DNA from: an uncultured Acetobacteraceae bacterium
GTDB taxonomy: Bacteria > Pseudomonadota > Alphaproteobacteria > Acetobacterales > Acetobacteraceae
NCBI GenBank assembly: GCA_903895595.1
Contig: CAITUP010000035.1
Location: 1-37,569 of the forward strand
DNA: 37,569 nt
Direction: 5' to 3'
The translations under genes and the position numbers were made by a program. Shown in pieces: positions 7,100 through 15,552 of the stretch (position 1 is the first letter of the stretch; each line of letters opens with the position of its first letter). A model generated the notes under the pieces. It ran no database searches. It saw nothing but the letters and a program-made list of their open reading frames with translations, and had not been told where the DNA came from.

Positions 7100-8164
7100 A
7101 TGCCCGCGTCCTACGCCACCCATCGCGCCCAGATCAAAGCCATCCTGTCGTCATGGGGGATGATCGAGGAAAACGCCGAGACCACGGCCGAAATCCTGTC
7201 TTGGGCCGACCTGCACGGCGTCGACAGCCACGGCATGTCGATGCTCCCCGGCTACGACAACCTCCGCCGCACCGGTCGCGCCCGCATGGATGCGCGGCCG
7301 AAGATCGTGCGTGAGTCGCCGGTGTCGGCGCTGGTCGATGGCGGCGGCGGGTTGGGGCATGTTCCTGCGCACTTCGCGATGAACGCGGCGATCCGGAAGG
7401 CGAAAACCACCGGCATGGCGATCGCCGCCGTGAACAACTCCGCCCATTTCGGGGCGACCGGGTTCTACACGCTGATGGCGGCGAAGGCCGGGCTGATCGG
7501 GATGGCCTGCACATCCGCGTCTGGCATCCAGGTGGCGCCGACCGGCGGCAAGCAGGCGCGTCTGGGCACCGACCCCTGGTCGTTCGCCGCTCCGAGCGCC
7601 GATGGCGTGCCGTTCCTGCTGGACATGGCGACGACGACGGTCGCGGCCGGGCGCATCCGCAACAAAGCCAATGAGAAACTGCCGACCCCAGACGGATGGG
7701 TGCTGGACTCCGAGGGCAATCCCTCCAACGATCCCCTCGTCGCCCGGGAAAAAGGCGGGTTCCTCACCTCGCTCGGCGGCTCGCCTGAGAATTCTTCGTA
7801 TAAGGGTTATGGGCTGGCGGCGATGGTGAACATCCTGGGGTCGTGCCTGTCCGGCGCGACGCTGATCACCGATCCGCAGCACTGCAAGAAGCCGCAGGGC
7901 ATGGACATTGGCCATTTCTTCATGGCGATCGACCCCGGCATTTTCCGCGACAACGACGATTTCGAGAAGGATGTCGCGCAGTTCTGCGGCGATCTGCGCG
8001 CCACCACCCCGATCGATCCGGCCAAGCCGGTGATGGTCGCGGGCGATCCGCAGTGGGAATACGCCCGCAAGCGCATGGCGGAGGGCATCCCGGTTGGGCC
8101 GGGGCTACTACAGCAGGTGCGGCAGATCGCTCAGGCCTCCGCGGCGGCGTGGCTGCTGGACTGA
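7100..8164 (+). CDS. Ldh-family NAD(P)H-dependent oxidoreductase (malate/L-lactate dehydrogenase type)
   Basis: A 354-residue protein, the usual length of the family. AGGAGA six bases before the ATG at 7100 decides the start; upstream frame extension to 6527 is a shadow of the TIR gene. Family motifs include LHGVDSHGMSML (substrate arginine loop region), AAVNNSAHFGATGFYT with the catalytic histidine context, and SSYKGYGLAAMVNILG. These enzymes have a fold unrelated to classical LDH and reduce 2-oxoacids (malate, lactate, ureidoglycolate, delta-pyrroline-2-carboxylate). The substrate cannot be told from sequence alone. Divergent from the TIR cassette. Confidence 0.9.
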   Translation: MPASYATHRAQIKAILSSWGMIEENAETTAEILSWADLHGVDSHGMSMLPGYDNLRRTGRARMDARPKIVRESPVSALVDGGGGLGHVPAHFAMNAAIRKAKTTGMAIAAVNNSAHFGATGFYTLMAAKAGLIGMACTSASGIQVAPTGGKQARLGTDPWSFAAPSADGVPFLLDMATTTVAAGRIRNKANEKLPTPDGWVLDSEGNPSNDPLVAREKGGFLTSLGGSPENSSYKGYGLAAMVNILGSCLSGATLITDPQHCKKPQGMDIGHFFMAIDPGIFRDNDDFEKDVAQFCGDLRATTPIDPAKPVMVAGDPQWEYARKRMAEGIPVGPGLLQQVRQIAQASAAAWLLD

Positions 8165-8187
8165 ACGCTGCCAGGGGGGCAGACGAC

Positions 8188-8499
8188 ATGGCACTGCAAC
8201 TGAGACCGAACTGCGAGTTCTGCGACCGCGACCTGCCCCCCGACGCCACGACGGCGCGCATCTGTTCCTACGAGTGCACGTTTTGCGCGGATTGCGTCGA
8301 AATGCATCTGCATAATGTCTGCCCGAACTGCGGCGGCGGTTTCGCGCCTCGGCCGATCCGTCCGGCGACCGAGTGGCGACCGGGCGTGTCGCGGGTACGG
8401 CAGCCGCCGTCGTCGAAGCGGGTTGCTTTGTCCTTCAGCCATGAGGATATCGCGGCGCACAGCGCCCGAATCCGGGACATCGCGCCCGAGGATCGCTGA
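8188..8499 (+). CDS. DUF1272 cysteine-rich zinc-ribbon-like protein
   Basis: A 103-residue protein. The N-terminal 45 residues hold the DUF1272 signature: CEFCDRDLPPDA, CSYECTFCADC and VCPNCGGGF, whose paired cysteines probably bind zinc. The C-terminal tail is Arg/Pro-rich, ending SHEDIAAHSARIRD, and is longer than in many 60-80-residue members. AGGGGGG lies about nine bases upstream of the ATG. Function unknown. It follows the Ldh gene by 23 bases and may share its transcript, and lies just before the arsenic promoter. Confidence 0.82.
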   Translation: MALQLRPNCEFCDRDLPPDATTARICSYECTFCADCVEMHLHNVCPNCGGGFAPRPIRPATEWRPGVSRVRQPPSSKRVALSFSHEDIAAHSARIRDIAPEDR

Positions 8500-8507
8500 C
8501 CTGGGGC

Positions 8508-8544
8508 TTGCGTTCCTTCATATTTCCATTTAACTGGAAATATG
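8508..8544 (+). promoter_or_regulatory. Candidate ars promoter/ArsR operator overlapping the start codon
   Basis: A perfect ten-base inverted repeat, CATATTTCCA (8519-8528) and TGGAAATATG (8535-8544), spans the site where transcription should begin, and its last three bases are the ATG of the arsR-arsC gene. A TTGCGT box at 8508-8513 and TTAACT at 8530-8535 are weak but correctly spaced -35/-10 candidates, placing the mRNA start near the ATG. ArsR repressors bind such AT-rich dyads and release on As(III). The site is clear; the promoter boxes are tentative. Confidence 0.6.
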
Positions 8545-9402
8545 GAATCGTTGGAAGCCGCCACCGTCTTTGCCGCCCTGTCCGTGGACTCACGGCTGAC
8601 TCTGCTGCGCCTGTTGATGGCGGCGGGGCCGAGCGGGATGGCGGCGGGGGATTTGGCGGCGGGGGCCGGGTTGCCGGCGTCCACGGCGTCATTCCATTTG
8701 GCCGCGCTGGAACGTGCTGGCCTGACCCAATCGACGCGCCAAGGCCGTCAGATCGTGCATGCCGCGCGGATCGCGGCTCTGCGCGACGTGCTGCTGTTCC
8801 TGACCGAGACCTGCTGCGGCGGCCGCCCCGAACTGTGCGGCGACATCGCGCGTTTGCTCCCCCCAGAACCCGAGGAGACCCATGGCATGACGCCCGCGTT
8901 CAATGTTCTGTTCCTATGTACCCATAATTCGGCTCGCTCGATCATGGCGGAGGCGATCCTCGGGTCGATCGGTGGGGGGCGGTTTCATGCCTATTCCGCC
9001 GGGTCCGACCCGGCGACGGCGCCAAATCCGGATGTCATCGAAAAACTGCGGGCGCTCGGGCACGACACCGCCGAACTGCGCAGCAAGTCCTGGCACGAGT
9101 TCACCGGCCCGAACGCGCCGCGCATGGATTTCGTGATCACCTTGTGCGATGCGGTGGATGGCCCGGTGTGCCCCGACTTCGGCGGCGTGGCGGCGACGGC
9201 GGCGTGGCCGCTGCCCGACCCGAACAAATTCACCGGCAGCGCGGTCGAGCGGACGGCGATGCTGAACGTGCTTTACGCCAGCCTGAGGCGGCGTCTGGAG
9301 ATTTTCACGTCGCTGCGGTTTGCCTCGCTGGACCGGATGGCGATCAAGACCCGGCTGGATGAAATCGGCGTCGGGCTGCCCACCCCTGTTGGAGCGAAAT
9401 GA
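8542..9402 (+). CDS. Fused ArsR repressor and thioredoxin-type ArsC arsenate reductase
   Basis: A 286-residue fusion. Residues 1-~85 are an ArsR/SmtB winged helix ([20 protein letters not shown]; recognition helix [15 protein letters not shown]). The cysteines of [10 protein letters not shown] (91, 92 and 99) fit an As(III) sensor site. From ~119 comes a low-molecular-weight phosphatase-type Ars[11 protein letters not shown] with CX5R (Cys126-Arg132) and the redox pair Cys202/Cys210 in [10 protein letters not shown], used for thioredoxin recycling, plus the DP loop WPLPDPNKF. It reduces arsenate to arsenite while repressing the operon. The start codon lies in the operator with no clear ribosome binding site. 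First gene of the ars operon, two bases before the GAPDH gene. Confidence 0.93.
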   Translation: MESLEAATVFAALSVDSRLTLLRLLMAAGPSGMAAGDLAAGAGLPASTASFHLAALERAGLTQSTRQGRQIVHAARIAALRDVLLFLTETCCGGRPELCGDIARLLPPEPEETHGMTPAFNVLFLCTHNSARSIMAEAILGSIGGGRFHAYSAGSDPATAPNPDVIEKLRALGHDTAELRSKSWHEFTGPNAPRMDFVITLCDAVDGPVCPDFGGVAATAAWPLPDPNKFTGSAVERTAMLNVLYASLRRRLEIFTSLRFASLDRMAIKTRLDEIGVGLPTPVGAK

Positions 9403-9403
9403 C

Positions 9404-10447
9404 ATGCGCGTCGGAATCAACGGCATGGGGCGTATCGGCCGGTTGGCTTTGCGCGCCGCGATGGGCGGCATGTATCGGCCGGCCGACGATCCCCGGGCGG
9501 AGAACCGGCTGGACGTCGTGCATGTGAACGAGGCGAAGGGCGGAGCCGCGGCGGCGGCGCATTTGCTGGAATTCGATTCCATCCACGGCCGCTGGCGCCA
9601 AAATTTCGCGCATGACGACAACAGCGCCATCCATATCGGCAACCGGCGTATCGGTTACTCCGACGCGCTGACCGCCGATGCGGTGCCTTGGGGCGATCTT
9701 GGGTGCGACATCGTGCTGGAGTGCACGGGAAAATTCTTGAAAAATGAGCAGCTGGACGGATATTTCCGGCGCGGCGTGAAGAAAGTCATTGTGGCCGCGC
9801 CGGTGAAGGAACCGAACGCGCTGAATATCGTCGTTGGAGTGAACGATGGGTTATACGACCCTCGGGAGCATCGGTTGCTGACGGCGGCGTCGTGCACGAC
9901 CAATTGCCTCGCGCCCGTGGTGAAGGTCTTGCAGGAGGCGATCGGCATTCGGCACGGGCAGATCACCACCATTCACGATCCGACGAACACCAATGTCGTT
10001 GTCGATGCGCCGCACAAGGACTTGCGGCGGGCGCGGTCGGCGATGCTGTCGCTGCAGCCGACCTCGACCGGCAGCGCGACGGCCATCGCCCTGATCTATC
10101 CAGAGCTGAAGGGCAAGCTGAACGGCCACGCTGTGCGCGTGCCGGTACTGAACGCCAGCCTGACGGATTGTGTGTTCGAACTACAGCGTGCGGTGACGGT
10201 GGACGAGATCAACGCCTTGTTCCGCGACGCCGCCGCTGGGCCTCTGGCGGGTATTTTGGGATACGAGACGCGGCCGCTGGTGTCCGCCGATTATTGCAAC
10301 GACACCCGCAGTGCGATTGTGGACGCGCCGAGCACGATGGTGACGGATGGGACTTTGGTGAAAGTGTACGCGTGGTACGACAATGAGGTGGGGTATGCCT
10401 GCCGGATGGTGGACCTCGCCAACATCGTCATCGATCGGGGGGTGTGA
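9404..10447 (+). CDS. ArsJ-associated glyceraldehyde-3-phosphate dehydrogenase
   Basis: A 347-residue GAPDH. The Rossmann start [18 protein letters not shown], the catalytic Cys164 in SCTTNCLAP, and the late [15 protein letters not shown] are all present. In ars operons this enzyme forms 1-arseno-3-phosphoglycerate from G3P and arsenate, which ArsJ then exports, a reduction-independent resistance route. Its position directly before arsJ, with only a TGATG junction, supports this role rather than central glycolysis. Start: ATG at 9404 with GGAGCG upstream. The [20 protein letters not shown] segment is typical of the ArsJ-linked subgroup. Confidence 0.93.
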   Translation: MRVGINGMGRIGRLALRAAMGGMYRPADDPRAENRLDVVHVNEAKGGAAAAAHLLEFDSIHGRWRQNFAHDDNSAIHIGNRRIGYSDALTADAVPWGDLGCDIVLECTGKFLKNEQLDGYFRRGVKKVIVAAPVKEPNALNIVVGVNDGLYDPREHRLLTAASCTTNCLAPVVKVLQEAIGIRHGQITTIHDPTNTNVVVDAPHKDLRRARSAMLSLQPTSTGSATAIALIYPELKGKLNGHAVRVPVLNASLTDCVFELQRAVTVDEINALFRDAAAGPLAGILGYETRPLVSADYCNDTRSAIVDAPSTMVTDGTLVKVYAWYDNEVGYACRMVDLANIVIDRGV

Positions 10448-11667
10448 TGTCCGGGGTGCGCAACTATGCCATCGTGACGTCGGCGTATTTTCTGTTCACG
10501 CTGACCGACGGCGCCATCCGCATGTTGGTGCTGCTGCATTTTTACAAACTGGGCTACACGCCGTTTACGCTGGCATTTTTGTTTTTGCTGTATGAGACAG
10601 CGGGTATTTTCGCGAATATCGGCGGTGGGTGGCTCGCCGCTCGGTTCGGTATTCCGCGCATGTTGGCGACGGGGCTGATGCTGCAAATCGCGGGGCTGAC
10701 GATGCTGTCGGCGTTGAATCCGGCCTGGGGCGCGGTGGCGTCGGTGGCTTGGACGGTCCTGGCGCAAGGGCTTTGCGGGATTGCCAAGGATTTCACCAAA
10801 ACGGCATCGAAGAGTGCGATCAAGGCAACGTCCACCGAGGGCGCGGGCCAATTGTTTCGCTGGGTCGCTTGGTTCACCGGATCGAAGAACGCGACCAAGG
10901 GGTTTGGGTTTTTCCTCGGCGGATTTCTGTTGCAGGTGGCCGGATTTGCGGGCGCGCTTTGGCTGATGGCGGGCATGTTGGCGGTGGTTTTGGCCGGCGT
11001 GGTGGTGTCGTTGCCGCGGGAGTTGGGCAAAGCCAAGGCGTCCAAAAGTTTCCGCGAATTGTTCGCCAAAACCCGCGCGATTAACCTGATGGCGGTGGCG
11101 CGGATTTTTCTGTTCGGGTCGCGGGATGTGTGGTTCGTGGTGGGGCTGCCGGTGTTTTTGTATAGTCATGGCTGGCAATACATGAATGTCGCGGGCTTCA
11201 TCGCGGTTTGGACCATCGCCTACGGCACGATCCAGGCGGTGGCGCCGAACGTGGTGACCCGCAGCCGGGATGGGCTGAGTAGAGAGGTGCCGGCGGCGCG
11301 GTGGTGGGGGCTCGGGTTGACGCTGATTCCCGGCGCCTTGGCGATCGCGATATCGGGAGCCGCGCGGCCCGATCTGGTGCTGGTTGTCGGGCTGCTGGTG
11401 TTCGGGTTCGTGTTCGCGGTGATTTCCTCGCTGCACTCCTATCTGATTCTGGCTTATGCCGGGTCGGAGAAAGCGGCGGAGGATGTCGGATTCTACTACG
11501 CCGCCAACGCGGCGGGGCGGTTGATGGGGATTTTGCTGTCAGGGTATTTAACGCAGATCGGCGGGATGGCCGGCTGCCTATGGGGGTCTGCCGCGATGCT
11601 GGCGATTTGTTTCGGAGTTACGATGTTGTTGCCCTCCGGTTCGGAAGCCCGCCGGGTGCCGGCATGA
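10447..11667 (+). CDS. arsJ: ArsJ organoarsenical efflux permease (MFS)
   Basis: A 406-residue membrane protein with about 11-12 hydrophobic helices. ArsJ landmarks are NYAIVTSAYFLFTLTDGAIRM at the start, the loop GLCGIAKDFTKTASKSAIK and GSKNATKGFGFFLGG. ArsJ exports 1-arseno-3-phosphoglycerate made by the preceding GAPDH. The ATG at 10447 overlaps the GAPDH stop as TGATG; a GTG one codon earlier is possible. Its own stop overlaps the acr3 start as ATGA. The whole operon is therefore tightly coupled. Confidence 0.94.
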   Translation: MSGVRNYAIVTSAYFLFTLTDGAIRMLVLLHFYKLGYTPFTLAFLFLLYETAGIFANIGGGWLAARFGIPRMLATGLMLQIAGLTMLSALNPAWGAVASVAWTVLAQGLCGIAKDFTKTASKSAIKATSTEGAGQLFRWVAWFTGSKNATKGFGFFLGGFLLQVAGFAGALWLMAGMLAVVLAGVVVSLPRELGKAKASKSFRELFAKTRAINLMAVARIFLFGSRDVWFVVGLPVFLYSHGWQYMNVAGFIAVWTIAYGTIQAVAPNVVTRSRDGLSREVPAARWWGLGLTLIPGALAIAISGAARPDLVLVVGLLVFGFVFAVISSLHSYLILAYAGSEKAAEDVGFYYAANAAGRLMGILLSGYLTQIGGMAGCLWGSAAMLAICFGVTMLLPSGSEARRVPA

Positions 11668-12689
11668 ACCTGTTCGAGCGGTTTCTTACCCTTTGGGTCG
11701 CGCTGTGCATCGTTGTTGGCATCGCGCTGGGGCAAATCGTGCCGAGTGTTTTCCATGTCATCGGCAACGCGACGGTGGCGCAGGTCAATATCCCTGTTGC
11801 CGTGCTGGTCTGGGCAATGGTCGTGCCGATGCTGCTGAAGATCGACCCCGCGGCATTGAAGCAGGTGGGGCAACACTGGCGCGGGATTGCCTCCACCGTG
11901 GGGGTGAACTGGCTGGTGAAGCCGTTCTCCATGGCGCTGCTGGCGTGGATTTTCATCGCGCACCTGTTCCGGCCGTATCTGCCGGTCGATCAGATCGCCA
12001 GCTACACGGCCGGGCTGATTCTGCTGGCGGCGGCGCCTTGCACGGCGATGGTGTTCGTGTGGTCGAATTTGGTGGAGGGCGAGCCGCATTTCACGCTGAG
12101 CCAGGTGGCGCTGAACGACAGCATCATGGTTGTCGCTTTCGCCCCCATTGTCGGTCTGCTGCTCGGGCTGTCGTCGATCGTCGTGCCTTGGGACACGCTG
12201 TTTTTGTCGGGGGTGCTGTATATCGTCGTGCCGGTGATCGCGGCGCAGGCTTGGCGCTGGGCGTTGCTGTCGGGCGGCGGACCGGCTTCGCTGGCGCGCG
12301 TGCTGGCGGCTTTGGGGCCGGTGTCGCTGTGCGCGCTGCTGGCGACTTTGGTGCTGCTGTTCGGGTTGCAGGGGGAGCAGATTATGCGGCAGCCGCTGGT
12401 GATCGGGCTGCTGGCGGTGCCGATCGTGATTCAGGTCTATTTCAATGCCGGTCTGGCCTATTGGCTGAACCGTAAGCTCGGCGTGGAATGGTGCGTGGCC
12501 GGGCCCTCGGCTTTGATCGGGGCGAGCAATTTCTTCGAACTCGCAGTGGCGACGGCGATCGCGCTGTTCGGGTTTCAGTCCGGCGCGGCGTTGGCGACGG
12601 TGGTGGGGGTGCTGGTGGAGGTGCCGGTGATGCTGTCGGTGGTGTCGATCGTGCGGCGGTCCAAGGGGTGGTACGAGCGGGGGATTTGA
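11664..12689 (+). CDS. acr3: Acr3 arsenite efflux permease
   Basis: A 341-residue protein with ten hydrophobic helices of the bile/arsenite/riboflavin transporter superfamily. APCTAMVFVWSNL carries the essential TM4 cysteine (Cys126), and the late GASNFFELAVATAIALFG is an Acr3 signature with the conserved glutamate in TM9. It extrudes As(III) produced by the ArsC domain of the first gene, using the proton motive force. ATG at 11664 overlaps the arsJ stop by four bases. Last gene of the operon; no clear terminator follows. Confidence 0.95.
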   Translation: MNLFERFLTLWVALCIVVGIALGQIVPSVFHVIGNATVAQVNIPVAVLVWAMVVPMLLKIDPAALKQVGQHWRGIASTVGVNWLVKPFSMALLAWIFIAHLFRPYLPVDQIASYTAGLILLAAAPCTAMVFVWSNLVEGEPHFTLSQVALNDSIMVVAFAPIVGLLLGLSSIVVPWDTLFLSGVLYIVVPVIAAQAWRWALLSGGGPASLARVLAALGPVSLCALLATLVLLFGLQGEQIMRQPLVIGLLAVPIVIQVYFNAGLAYWLNRKLGVEWCVAGPSALIGASNFFELAVATAIALFGFQSGAALATVVGVLVEVPVMLSVVSIVRRSKGWYERGI

Positions 12690-12737
12690 GGGATCGGCGG
12701 GGCGATGTCTTCGTCGGCATGAAAACGCAACCGAACG

Positions 12738-13343
12738 TTACCGTGGCCGCGCGCGCGGCAGGCTCCAGCCGTGTCGCATCGCGACAAGGCGCAAGCCGAT
12801 GGTGAGACCGGCTCCGATCGGCGCGGTAACGGCATCGGGGATGTCGGCGGCGGCACCGAACGTGACGATGCAGGCGCCCGCCAGGGCGGCGAGGGCGTAA
12901 ACCTCCCCGCGCAGCACCATCGGCGTCCGGTTCGTCAGGACGTCGCGGGCGATCCCGCCGCCGATGGCGGTCAGCATGCCGAGTATGGCGGCCATCAGCG
13001 GCGACAATCCGGCATTCAGCGCCTTGCGTGCGCCGACAACCGCGAATAACCCGAGACCGATCGCATCCGAAACGGCAATCGGCGTCGCCAGACGCAGGAC
13101 CGCGCCATGCGCGAAGTAGCAGGCGCCGCCCGCCAGAATGGACACCGCGAGGTAATACCAGGTTGTCAGCGCCGCCGCCGGCACCGCGCCGATCAGCAGA
13201 TCGCGCAGCACTCCGCCGGAGACAGCGGCGACGAAGGCCAACACCACGACCCCGAACGGGTCGAGCCGGCGCTCCACGCCCCGCAATCCGCCGCTGAGGG
13301 CAAACACGAACGTGCCGGCGAGATCGAGCAGCAACAGCAACAT
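12738..13343 (-). CDS. TRIC/UPF0126-family membrane channel
   Basis: A 201-residue protein with seven predicted transmembrane helices. Two internal homologous halves carry AFVAAVSGGVLRDLLIG and MLTAIGGGIARDVLTN, the glycine-rich GGxxRD motifs of the trimeric intracellular cation channel family, also called UPF0126 (YicG). Prokaryotic members are potassium-permeable trimeric channels. It lies six bases behind the marR gene and probably shares its transcript. The tail runs toward the end of acr3. Confidence 0.9.
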   Translation of the reverse strand: MLLLLLDLAGTFVFALSGGLRGVERRLDPFGVVVLAFVAAVSGGVLRDLLIGAVPAAALTTWYYLAVSILAGGACYFAHGAVLRLATPIAVSDAIGLGLFAVVGARKALNAGLSPLMAAILGMLTAIGGGIARDVLTNRTPMVLRGEVYALAALAGACIVTFGAAADIPDAVTAPIGAGLTIGLRLVAMRHGWSLPRARPR

Positions 13344-13349
13344 CGGCGC

Positions 13350-13838
13350 TTACCCCTTCCGCCCGGCCGCATCCGCTTCCAGCTCGGGATAGCGGCTGGC
13401 GAGCGCCTGGGGGAACGCGGTGTTCAGCCAGTCGGACAGATGGTTCAGCATGCGCATCAGGCGGACGCGGTCGTCGTCGTCGAGACTGGACAGGATCAGG
13501 GTTTCCAATTCTTCGGTGAGCGGGTCGGCTTTGCCGCGCAATGTGCGGCCTTTGGCGGTGATCCGCAGCCGGAAATGCCTGGCGTCGGTGTCGTCGATTT
13601 CGCGCCGGACCAGCCCCGCCTTGATCAGCCGAGCCAGAATGCGCGAGGTCGCGGAGCGTTCGATTTTTGTGGCGGCGGTTAACCAGGTGAAGGTCGTGTC
13701 CGGGTTGTCGCCGATCAAACGCAGGACGCGAAGGTCATGAACCGTCAGGCCGAAGCGCTGGACAAACAGCCGTTCGGCGGCGCCGATGGCGTCTTGGGCG
13801 ATCGAGGCCAATTGGTAGGTGAAGCTTTGAGCCGGCAT
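13350..13838 (-). CDS. MarR-family transcriptional regulator
   Basis: A 162-residue winged-helix protein. RLIGDNPDTTFTWLTAATKIERSATSRILARLIKAGLVRRE gives the helix-turn-helix and ends before the wing (DTDARHFRLRITAKGR); long helices on both sides would form the dimer interface. The ATG at 13838 (GAGAG upstream) fits the family; in-frame ATGs at 13877 and 13949 add atypical residues. It is divergent from the glycine-riboswitch operon, so it could regulate either the TRIC gene or that operon; neither is shown. Confidence 0.85.
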   Translation of the reverse strand: MPAQSFTYQLASIAQDAIGAAERLFVQRFGLTVHDLRVLRLIGDNPDTTFTWLTAATKIERSATSRILARLIKAGLVRREIDDTDARHFRLRITAKGRTLRGKADPLTEELETLILSSLDDDDRVRLMRMLNHLSDWLNTAFPQALASRYPELEADAAGRKG

Positions 13839-13971
13839 GGTACTCTCGGGCGTGTGGGGTTCCAATCGGTTGGGCATAGAGATAGTCGCGCTTCTCAACG
13901 AATACCATCCCGCCGTGCGAATGGCTGCACGGCGCTTGGCCGAGGGCATATGATTGCAAAATAAAATAGTA

Positions 13972-14000
13972 TTGACATGATCCTATATGCCCGCTAAACC
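13972..14000 (+). promoter_or_regulatory. Candidate promoter for the riboswitch operon
   Basis: A consensus TTGACA at 13972-13977 is followed after 17 bases by TAAACC at 13995-14000, a weak -10. The expected transcription start (~14006) falls at the beginning of the riboswitch P1 stem. The surrounding 13945-13990 stretch is unusually A/T-rich for this genome. The -10 match is poor, so confidence is limited. Confidence 0.38.
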
Positions 14001-14002
14001 CC

Positions 14003-14195
14003 GATTCGCGGAAGAGATCGCGGTCGCCCAGGCGGCCGCGGCACCGAAGGAGCAACCGCCCCGGAAACTCTCAGGTACCCAAACCGCGCGAAACGTGAAC
14101 TCTGAAAAGTGGAGCATCCGCTCCCGCCGGCGGTGTAAGCGCCCAGCCCATGCCGGGATGGACGCGATACTCTCAGGCCAATGACAGAGGGGGCA
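14003..14195 (+). promoter_or_regulatory. Glycine riboswitch (two aptamers, the second divergent)
   Basis: Aptamer I (about 14003-14094) is canonical: P1 pairs TTCGCG (14005-14010) with CGCGAA (14087-14092), and the core has GAAGAGA, CCGAAGGAGCAA (14044-14055) and CTCTCAGGTACC (14068-14079). Aptamer II (14100-14192) closes with CTCTG (14100-14104) against CAGAG (14185-14189) and ends with the conserved CTCTCAGGCCAATGACAGAGG. However, its middle lacks a standard GCCGAAGGNGCAA block, having GGTGTAAGCGCC instead. The element lies 35 bases before a DadA-like gene, on the same strand. Glycine riboswitches usually switch glycine catabolism or transport on. Confidence 0.9.
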
Positions 14196-14226
14196 GCCAT
14201 CCGTGCGCGCACGGACAGGGGGCCCA

Positions 14227-15489
14227 ATGTCGTCTTCGCCGAACACCCGGATCGCCGTCCTCGGCGGCGGTATCACCGGTGTGACCACCGCGTACAACCT
14301 TCGCAAGCGTGGCTGTCAGGTTACGCTCTTCGACCGACAGCCCTATGCGGCGATGGAAACGTCCTTCGCGAACGGCGGCCAGCTATCCGCCTCCAATGCC
14401 GAGGTCTGGAACAGTTGGTCTACCGTGATGAAAGGCGTGAAATGGATGTGCTCATCCGGCGCGCCGCTGCTGGTGAACCCGAAACCGTCCTGGCACAAAC
14501 TGTCGTGGATGGCCGAGTTCATCCGAGCGATCCCGGATTACGAGGAAAACACCATCACGACGGCGCGTCTGGCGATCGAGGCGCGCGCCCATTTGCGGGC
14601 CATGGCGGACGCGGAAGGCATCGATTTCGATGCCGAGAATCGCGGCATCCTGCACTTCTATAAAACCCGGAAAGAGTATGAGGCAGCGGCGAGTGCGACG
14701 GCGTTGCTCGCCAAGGGCGGATTGCATCGCCGCGCCGTTACGCCGGACGAAATCCGCCAGATCGAACCGGCATTGCAAGGCGATTTTCACGGTGGATTCT
14801 ATACTGAATCGGATTTCACCGGCGACATCCACAAATTCACCACCGGCCTCGCCGTCGCGTGCGAACGCCTTGGGGTGAACCTGCGTTTCGCCCAGGATGT
14901 CGTCCGCACCGAGGCCCGTTCGGATGGCGTCAGGATCGTCAGCCGTTGCACCGAACCCACGTTGGATGGATCGGATCATCCGCTGGAAACCGAGGAATTC
15001 GACAAAATCGTTGTCTGTGGCGGGGTGATGTCGCGCCGGCTGGCGTCCGGCCTGGGCGATCGGGTCAATGTGTATCCGGTGAAGGGCTACTCGATCACCG
15101 TCAATCTCGACGATCCCGCGGACCGGGCTGCCGCCCCCTGGGTCAGCCTGTTGGACGATAATACCAAGATCGTCACCAGCCGGCTGGGCGCGACACGCTT
15201 TCGCGTCGCCGGCACCGCCGAATTCAACGGCTACAACCGCGATATCCGATCCGAACGGATCGCGCCCCTGGTGGCGTGGTGCCGCGCCCATTTTCCCGGG
15301 ATGAGCACGCGTCACGCCGTTCCCTGGGCCGGGTTGCGTCCGATGATGCCGAACATGATGCCGCGGGTGATGAAGGGGCGGAATCCGCGCGTCTTCTACA
15401 ACACCGGGCATGGCCACCTCGGCTGGACCTTGTCGGCCGCCACCGCCGACGCGATCGGTGCGCTGGCGACCCAACGCGACAACGACTGA
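14227..15489 (+). CDS. FAD-dependent D-amino acid dehydrogenase/glycine oxidase-like enzyme (DadA type)
   Basis: A 420-residue flavoprotein. The N-terminus RIAVLGGGITGVTTAYNLRKRG is a dinucleotide-binding fold, followed by SFANGGQLSASNAEVW, typical of DadA. The end has WAGLRPMMPNMMPRV and NTGHGHLGWTLSAATAD, the second FAD-binding region. DadA enzymes oxidise D-amino acids to 2-oxoacids with electrons to the respiratory chain. The upstream glycine riboswitch suggests glycine or a glycine-yielding substrate, which is inference. The ATG at 14227 has AGGGGG six bases before; one at 14203 lies too near the riboswitch. First gene of a three-gene operon. Confidence 0.9.
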   Translation: MSSSPNTRIAVLGGGITGVTTAYNLRKRGCQVTLFDRQPYAAMETSFANGGQLSASNAEVWNSWSTVMKGVKWMCSSGAPLLVNPKPSWHKLSWMAEFIRAIPDYEENTITTARLAIEARAHLRAMADAEGIDFDAENRGILHFYKTRKEYEAAASATALLAKGGLHRRAVTPDEIRQIEPALQGDFHGGFYTESDFTGDIHKFTTGLAVACERLGVNLRFAQDVVRTEARSDGVRIVSRCTEPTLDGSDHPLETEEFDKIVVCGGVMSRRLASGLGDRVNVYPVKGYSITVNLDDPADRAAAPWVSLLDDNTKIVTSRLGATRFRVAGTAEFNGYNRDIRSERIAPLVAWCRAHFPGMSTRHAVPWAGLRPMMPNMMPRVMKGRNPRVFYNTGHGHLGWTLSAATADAIGALATQRDND

Positions 15490-15552
15490 ACCGAATTTCG
15501 CGATAACCGAACAACATAATACCGGTAACGAACCGGGGGAGAACAGAAGACC

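Noticed and set aside
13987-14184. Short frame inside the glycine riboswitch
   Set aside because: The conserved RNA secondary structure and core motifs explain the sequence better than coding.
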